Of a DNA stretch of 64,000 bases, positions 32,901 to 41,900 are shown piece by piece. Positions within the stretch are counted from its first letter, which is position 1, and every line of letters starts with the position of its first letter. Source of the stretch: Pseudomonas mangiferae. GTDB lineage: Bacteria; Pseudomonadota; Gammaproteobacteria; Pseudomonadales; Pseudomonadaceae. The DNA is taken from NCBI RefSeq assembly GCF_007109405.1, contig NZ_VJOY01000001.1, positions 372,001 to 436,000 of the forward strand, given 5' to 3'. The translations under genes and the position numbers were made by a program. The notes beneath the pieces are model-generated. The model made no database searches and was not told the origin of the DNA. It saw nothing but the letters and a program-made list of their open reading frames with translations.

Positions 32901-35900
32901 GAACAGGGTGCTGCTGATGTCCGCCAGCTTGCCGCGCAGCAGGTTGGTCAGTTGCACCACCAGGATCGAATCGATGCCGTAGGTTTCCAGGGGCTCGTGG
33001 GCGTCGATCTCGTCGGGACGGATCTTGAAGAGGCCGCCGATCACCTCGCGCAGGTAGTCCACGGTCCGCGCCTTCATCGCCTGTGGAGGAGCGACGGTCG
33101 GCTGAGCGGGCGCCGCCGCGATGGCAACGGCGGGTGGCAGGGTCCGGGCCGGCGCCGCGGCCAGGACACGAGGAGCCAACCGCACCGGCGCCTCCTCGGC
33201 CGGGGCTCGCTGCCAGATCATCCCGTCGCTCTCGGCCACCACGATCTGCTGACCCAGGTCGTGCTCGGACAGGGCCGGGAACCAGACCTGCCGGAAGCCT
33301 TCGCGCTCCAGCGCCCGCTTCCAGTGCTTCGGAGCCAGAGCCGGCCCGCCGGGCAGGCGCAGTTCGCGATCCTCGAACAGCCACCACCCCGTGAGCAGAC
33401 CGAAGGTCAGGTGAGTGAACAGGCCGTTGCGGCCGATTTCGTTGATCAGCACCAGGCCGTTGCGCATCAGCGCCGCCTTGGCGTTGCGCAGGGTGAGGCG
33501 CAGGTCGGCGGTCGCGTGCAGGACGTTGGTAGCGATCACCAGGTCGTAGGCACCGCTGGCGATACCCTGCTCCGCCAACGGGCGGTTCACGTCGAACAGC
33601 TGGTAGCGCAGGTAGGGGTTGTCGGCGCCATAGGCCTGCCGGGCATGGCTCAGGAACGCCTGGGACAGGTCGGTGTAGCAATACTCGGCGATCCGCGCCT
33701 GGTAGGGCCGCAGGCGATCGAACGCCCGGGCGCTGGTACCGCCGGTACCCGCACCGATTTCCAGGATGCGGATCGAGGCATCCGGCTCACGCGTCAGGCG
33801 TTCCTCGACGAAAGCCTGCAGCACATCGAGCAGCGCGTCGTTGAAGAAATCGGATACCGGATTGCGCTGGTAGATGCCTTCCACCCGGGCCATGGACGAC
33901 TCGGGGAACAGGATATCGGTAGCCGCCAACCGGCCCAGGAGGATGTCCGGCAAGACCCGCAGGGTCGCCTCGGCGAGCAGCGCCTCGGCCTTCAGCCCCG
34001 GCTGCTCCAGCCAGGCCGGCCTGTGGGCGTCCCACTCGCGCCAGAGCGGCTCCACCGCCGGCGTGCGAACGTTCACCAGCCGGCAGGCGCCGGAATCGTC
34101 GCGCTGCCGCTGCAAGTGCCCTCGCTGGACCAGTTCGTCGAGGCTGGCGTCCAACCAACGCTCGTAGCGCGGCGCCACGCCCAGGCGCTGCATCAGTTCC
34201 GCCAGGGTTTCGTACCTCTCGCCGAAACCGCCCAGGCCCTGGAGTTGGGCATGGAGCAGACGGCCCTGCAGGTCCTCGAAGGCCGTTCTGTGAGACTCCA
34301 TCCGCCGTACGGCCTCGCGAACAGCATGGCTGTCCGTCGCCGGCCGGCTTTTCAGCTGGGGGAGCACCGAGGGAGCGGCCTCCGCCAGGCTCTCGCCATA
34401 CTCGCCGAACGGTCCATCCGGATGCGTCGGCAGGGCCAGTTTCTCGAAGGTCTCGCGCAGGCGACCCGCGCCGCGCAGGAACGTCACCTGCGCCAGTGGG
34501 CGGGCCAGCAGTGTCTCCAGGGCCGCCATGGCCGGTTCGCTCTGGATCGAGCCCAGGCCCACCGCCGCCATGCGTCGCCGATAGTCATCCCCGGCGACCG
34601 ATCCTACGTCCCCCCAGTATCCCCAGTTGATCACCTTGACCGGATACGCGAGTCGCTGGGCGAGGTAGCGGCCGAATGCATTCTTGAACGTGCAGCCGGC
34701 GGCATAGTTGCTCTGCCCGGCCGACTTGGTGAAGCACTGCAGCGAGGAGAAGAACAGCATGAAATCCAGGGGCCGATGCTGGAACAGCTCGCCCAGGCGT
34801 ACGCAGGTGTCCACCTTGGCCGCCAGTCCGGCCGCGAAACGCGCTTCGTCCATGCGTGCCAGGCTCTGGTCCTGCAGCTGCAGCGCGGCGTGCACCACGC
34901 CATGGATGGCGCCGTACTCCGCCAGTACCTGTTCCACCGCCTGGCGCAAGTCCGCGTGCACGGTGGCGTCGGCACGCAGGTAGCGTGGCGATGGTCCGAG
35001 CCGGCCAAGCTGCTCGATCGCTGCGTCGATCCCGGCATCGCGCTCACGGCGACCCAGCCAGATCACCTGGGCGCCGCAGGCGCGGATCAGGTGCTCGCTG
35101 AAAACCCTGCCGATGCCGCCGGCACCACCGACCACCAAGTAGATGCCGCCCTGGCGATAGGACGTGGTGCCTTGCCCTTCGAGAATGCCGGGCGCCGGCA
35201 GCGGCTGCCAGGGCGTCAGGCAGGGGCGATACCAGACGCCCTCGCGGTATGCCAGGGCATTACCCTGGGGGTCCGCAGGCAGCGATACCAGGTCATGCGC
35301 CGGCCATTCCTCCCCGGCCGGCAGGTCCAGCAGGCGGACCGGCCAATGGGGATATTCCTTGGCCATTGCCCCCACCAGACCCTGGAGACTGGCGTGGCTC
35401 GGCGCCATCGGTTCCGACTGGGCCTGATGAAGACGCTCCACCTCGCCGAAGACCGCCACCGTGGCGCGGGTGACGACCGTCCAGGCCAGCGGTCGGCGGT
35501 CCCACCCGTCTGCCTGCAGGGCCTTGAGCAAACGGAACAGACCCAGGGTGCCGGCCTGCTGCGCCTGGATCATGCCGTCCAGTGCGTCCGCCGCGGAGGC
35601 GGCGGGAGCCAGCCACACCAGGTGATCGAAGGGACCCGTGGCCCGCAGGCGGTCGATGAGGCACTCGATGGACTCGTGCCCTTCCAGGCGCAACGTGGCG
35701 GCACCCGGGTAACGGGCCTTCAGGGCGGCCTCGCCATGGGCGTCGCTGGAGATCAGCAACAGCGATGGGGCTGGCGAAGGCGCCGGCCGCGGTAGCACCA
35801 CCCGGTTCCAGCGCTCCACAAGGAAGCCGTGGCGGTCGGGACGATCATCCAGCAGCGCCCGGAACGAGGCCGGTCGTTTCATCGCGCGCAGGGCGAATCC

Positions 35901-38900
35901 CCGCAGGGCAACGCACACCTGCCCCTGTGCATCGAACAGATCGAGATCGAAGCGGGGCTGCGCCGCATCCTCGTCGCCCGCGCCGCGGCGCACCCAGGCC
36001 CACGCCAGCGCCCCCAGGGTTCCGCCGCCCAAGTGCAGGCTTTCCAGGGCGAAGGGCACCCAGGTCTCCCGCACACGGGGGGTCTCGTCCTGCGCAAGGG
36101 ACGCCGCCGCCAGCACCCCCACGGTGGCTTGCAGCGCGCCATCCATCAGGCTCGGATGAAGGACGAACCGGTGCGGCTCGGCGTGGCGCTCGTCAGGCAA
36201 CTCGATGTGCGCCAACACCTGGCCTTCGCTGACCCTCAGTTCCCGTACCGTTCGATGCCAAGGGCCGTAGTGGATGCCCATGCCTTCGAACAGCTCGTAC
36301 AACACCTCGGCCTCGAGGGTGCGGGTGCCGATGGTCGCCTGCAGCGCGGACAACGGTGTCGTCGCGGCATCCGCCTGGCCCAGCAGCACCGCTTCGCCCT
36401 GGCAGCAGAGGACCTGGTGCGCCCGCTCGACGATCTCGAAGGCCAGCCGCTGACCGTCAAGGCGGTCGACCTGTACATCCACGGCGACGGCTTCGTCGCC
36501 CTGTTCCTCGAGCCCCACCGGCTGCGCCCACACCACGTTGCGCAGGCTCGGAACACCGTCTCGGGCCTGCTCGCCGAGGGCGAGCACCAAGGCCTCGCGA
36601 GCCATCTCAAGGTACGCGACCCCCGGCAGCAGCTTGCGGGTGCCGACCCGATGGTCCCGCAGGAAGAATTCGTCGCCGGTGAATACCGAGGTGAATTTCT
36701 GCCGGGAAAGGTCAGACACGTTGCGCTGGACCAAGGGGTGCAGCCAGGCCGCCTCGTCGCGCGCGCCCACGGACCGGGACGCACCGGAGACCCACACCCG
36801 CTCGCGGGCGAAGGGATAGCCGGGCAGGCTGATCCGTCGGGCGCTCTCGCCGGGGACGCCCAGCGCCGCCCAATCGAGGGTCAGCCCCCGGACCCATACG
36901 TCCATGAGTTTGGCGTACTTGCCCTTCTCGGCCCACGCGGCGAGCGTCGCCGCCATGTCCTCGTCGTTGAACAGCCCGGTGAGGGCCGTTCGGTTGTCCT
37001 TCGTCCGGCCAACGAACAGCCCCTCATGGGCGCCGGGCTGCGGATCATCCGTCGCCAGGGCTTCCAGGGCCAGGGCGAGCTTCGCCAGCAGTTCCTCCCA
37101 CGAGCTGATGGTGAACGCCAGGCGATGGTCCATGGCCTCCCGACCCCGTTGCAGGGTGAATGCCAGGTCATCCAGGCGCGGCGGTGAGCCCTCTTCCGCC
37201 GTGCGCAGGAGAAACCGCTGGACTTGCTCGACCCGCTGGCGCAGTTGGGGTCGGGTGCGTGCCGAGAGCGGGATGATCAGGGTCTGGCCGAGCCGCTCCG
37301 GAACGCGCTCCGGGCCGCGGTATTCGGCGATGATGACATGACCGTTGGACCCGCCTGACCCGAACGACGATACCGAGGCCACCCGCGGGTACTCCCGCAG
37401 CGTACCCTCCAGGTCCAGCATGGGTCTTGGCCAGGCCTGGAGTCGCTGGGGCACGTGGAACGGCGTCTCGGCGAAGGCGATGCCCGGGTTGAGCCGGTGC
37501 GAATGCAGCGACGGTGCCCACTGGCCATGCCGAAGCTGCAGCAGCACCTTGGCGATCCCGGCGATGCCGGCCGCGGATTCCAGGTGTCCGATATTCGACT
37601 TCACCGATCCCACGGCGCACGTCTGCGGGCCGGCGCCCGGGTGACCGAGCGTCGCGCTGCGGCGGGCGAAGCCCGACTGCAGGCCGGCGATCTCGATGGG
37701 GTCGCCCAGGGCGGTACCGGTGCCATGGGCTTCCACGTAGCTCAACTCCCGCGGGTCCATGTTCGCCTTGTCCAGGGAGGCGGCGATCATCGCCCCCTGG
37801 GCATTGGGGCTCGGCACGGTGTAGCCATGGGTCTTGCCGTTGTGATTCACCGAGGTGGCACGGATCACCCCATGGATCTGGTCGCCATCCGCCTCGGCCC
37901 GGGACAGGGGCTTGAGCAGCACCGCGCCCACGCCCTCGCCGGGAACGAAACCGTCGCCGCCTTCACCGAAGCTGCGGCAACGCCCATCGGACGAAGACAT
38001 GGTCAGCTGCGATTGGATGAAGTACTTGTTGGGGTGCAACGACAGGTTGACCCCGCCTGCCAGCGCCAATTGGCACTCGCCACGACGAAGGCTCTCCACG
38101 GCGAGGTGCAACGCGGTCAGGGACGAGGAACAGATGGTGTCCACGGCCATGCTCGGGCCTTTGCAGTCCAGGACATAGGACACCCGATTGGCGATGGAGC
38201 CGAAGGACGCGTCCACCGCATCGTCGGTACAGTCGGCGGCCGTGGAGCGGGTGTAGAGCAGGTACTCGCCGTGCATCACACCGACGAACACGCCCATCTC
38301 GCCCTGGTAATGGCGCTGCAGGCCCGAGCGGTCGTACCCGGCGTCTTCCAGGGTCTGCCAGGCGGTTTCCAGGAAGATTCGCTCCTGGGGGTCCATCCGC
38401 TCGGCGTCACGGGGGGAAATGTTGAAGAACAGCGGATCGAAGCAGTCGGCGTGGTCGATGAAACCGCCCCACTTGCTGGTGATCTTGCCCTTTTCGCCCC
38501 GCTCGCGGCTGTAGTACGGACGGTGGGGCCAGCGTTCGAGTGGGATCTCCCGAATACTGTCGACCCCCTGGCTCAGGTTGGCCCAGAACGTCTCCAGGTC
38601 CGGCGCGCCGGGAAAGCGGCCGGACAGGCCGATGATGGCGATCGGCTCGTCATGGGCCTGCCGCCCACTCGGGACCGGGGCCTGCGCGCGTCTATCCGTG
38701 GCAGGGGCCGGTGCTGCGGGAGCCCGTGCCGGCAGATCGAGCAGCACCCGGCCGCGCGATCCATGGGTCCCGGCAAGATAGCCCGCCAGGGCCGCCAGGC
38801 TCTGGTACTCGAAGAACAGCGTGCTGGGGAGCGCACCGAAGTCCGCCGCCAGACGCTGGTTGAGGGCGGTGATCATCAGCGAGGTCAGGCCATAGCGGTC

Positions 38901-41900
38901 GAAGGTTTCCTCGCTGTCCAGGCTGGTCTCGGGAATGGCTGAAACCTGGGCGAATTGCCGACGCAAATAGCCCTCCAGCGCCTGCTGCAGTTCCTCGTCC
39001 CGGAAGGTGGGCAGCGGGAGCGGCTGTTCGGGGGCAGCCTGGTTCGCGGGGTGGCAATCCACCTGGGCGAAGGGATAAGGGGTCAGCGCGACCCGCCGCT
39101 GCCCCTGCCGGGCGACGGTGGACAGGTCGGCTTGCCCACTAACCCAGCGATTCGCGATCACCCGCAGGGCGGGACGGTCCAGGCCATGCAGGCGCTCTTC
39201 GCCGGATTCCGCCGGTGCGTCTGGCCCGAGGCGGCCGCGAACCACGTCGAGCGACGCGTCGTCCCGCGCGCTCAGGTGCGCCAGCAGTTCGTCACGCCCC
39301 GCTGCCACCACCGCCAGGCGATGCCCCATGACCACCCGACCAACGCAGAGGGTATACGCCATGTCAGCCAGGGTGGCGTCTTCGAAGCCTCCCGTGCGCA
39401 GCGCCTCGGCGAAATCCGCCACCAACCGACGCAGTTGCTCGTCACTGGCCGCCGAGAACGGGAACAGCCACGGACCCGCCTGCTCCACCGTGGCATCCGC
39501 TTCTGGCGGCGCCTCGAGGATCGCATGGCCGCCGGAGCCGCTGGCGCCGAATGCATTGATCAAGGCGCGCGGCGCGCCCTGCCACGGGGAGGGCCGGTCG
39601 ACGATGGCCAGCGCGCCCGCCGCGTCGATCATCGGGCTGAGGGGCTGGCACCCGAGGGTGGGAGCGAGCTGCCCGTGCTTCAGCTGGAACAGCACCTTGG
39701 TGATCTGCGACAGCGCCGACGCCGACTCGAGATGGCCGATGTTGGCCTTGATCGAGCCCACCGACAGCGGCGGCCCTTGGCGCCCCTCGCCGAACACCTG
39801 GGCAAGGGCGCTGAATTCCGCTGCATCCGCCAGGCTCGCGCCCGGTGCGGCGGCCTCGACATGACCGATGTCGTCGGCGGACAGCCCCGCCTGCGCCAGG
39901 ACCCTGCGCATGGAATCGGCCTGGCTGTCGGCGCTGGGTGCGCCATAGCGAAACGTTTGGCCACCGTGACCGATCGAAGTGGCCCGGACGATGCCGAGGA
40001 CCGTATCGCCATCGCGCCGAGCATCTTCAAGAGGCCTGAGCAGCAGCGCGCCCACGCCCTCCCCGGCGACCCACCCCTTGGCCTGCAGGCCGAACGGATG
40101 GGCCTCGCCCTCTTCGGAGAGCAACGCCAGGGACGACAGCAGCTCCAGGTGGGCCGGATGGCTGATCAGGTTGACCCCGCCGACGATCGCTGCGCCGCAT
40201 TCACCCTGGCGAATGCTGCTGCAGGCGAAATGCAGTGCGGTCATCGTCGAGGAGCAGGAGGTGTCGATGGCGACACTGGGGCCGTTGAAATCGTTGAAGA
40301 ACGACACCCGGTTGGCGATGGCGGAATGGAACGAAGTGGTCCGCCCGCCGTCGGCGGCGGGCTGGTGGTGCTGGTGATCGCCCCACATGGCTCCGACGAA
40401 TACCCCGACCCGACCGGCCTGGTGCCGCAGGCTCGCGGCGGTGTACCCGGCGTTCTCCAGACAGTGCCAGACCGCCTGGAGGAAAAGACGCTCCTGGGGG
40501 TCCAGGGTCCTGGCTTCCGCCGGGGTGATCCGGAACAGCAACGGGTCGAACAGCTGGGCGCCGGACAATGCGCCCACCCGCCACTGACGCGAGTCGTCGC
40601 CCAGGCCATGGCCACGGAGCAGGTCCTCGGCGCTCACCGTCTCGATGGCCGATCGACCGGCATGGAGGTTCTGCCACAACGCATCGGGCGTGGCCGCCCC
40701 GGGGTAGCGACCGCTGAGGCCGACGATGGCGAGCGCCTGCTCGCCGGGTGCATGGCTCGCATCCGGCTCACGGGAGCGACCCGGCTCGAGCCGCGGCCAT
40801 CCGGCGGGTAGCGCCTGGGCCACCGCGCCACCGACGAAGCTGTGGATCAGCTCATCGCCCTCGTCCAGCCCGAATGCCGTGCGAATCCTGTCGAAATACA
40901 GCGAGCCGATGGGACATAGGCCGAGGCCGAACTCGGCCTGCTTCTCCAGGAGCAACTGGCCGATCCGACCCGCCTGCAGCAGGCACGCATGGCGGCCGGC
41001 CGCTTCGCGAACAGCCGCCGCCTCCGCCACCAGGAAGACCTGCAGCCGCGCCAGGTTGGCGTGCTTGCGGTTGAAGGGCGTATAGCTGTGGCCGATCGCC
41101 GTCGGGTCGGCCGGGCCCACCTCGAGCAGGCAATGCTGCACGGCATCGTAGCGATAGAGAGCACCCGGTACATCGCGCCCGTTCGGCTCGTCACGAACCC
41201 CCTGCTCGACGATATACAGGTAGGCGGTCAACCGTGCCCTGGTGTCGTCCAGATACAGGTGCTCGCCTTCCGGACCGGCCCGTAGCAGGTTCAGCAGGCG
41301 GCTCACCTGGTCCAGCCGGACCGGCCCGTCTCGGTACTGTCGCTTGGCGGCCCGCAGCTTCAGGGCAGCATCGGGAATGGGTGCGGCAGGCAGCGCGACC
41401 ACGCCATCGCCCTGCTCCGGCAGGTCGCGACGTATCTGGCGCTGCGCTTCGTGGAGCTGCACCAGCTCCTCGCGGCTCGGCAATTCGAACCCCTCGTTAC
41501 GCCCTCCCAGGAAGTCGGCGAGGGCGACATCGAAACGAGGCGATCGCGCCGCAGTCCCCGCGGGGTCGCCACCTTCCACCAGACAACGCACCACCTGATG
41601 GCTCGTCTGCAACGCGAACAGCGCCACGAGCGCGGCGGTGTCCACCGCCTGCGCCGGGGCCATCCGGATCTGGAAATCGGCCTGGCGGGACAGCAGCAAC
41701 TGTTCGATGTAGCCCGCCTCCAATACCAGCAGGGACGGCGCGGCCTGATTGTAGAGGGGCACGATGGCAGCGGTTTCCGCCACCAGGGCCAGGAGGAAGC
41801 CCGCTCCACCCGGGGGCATGGTGCCTTTCGAGGCAAGCACTTCGGCGCCCGGCCCGACGGGCACGTGCACCGGCAGCAGGCGATTCAGCCGGGGCTGATA

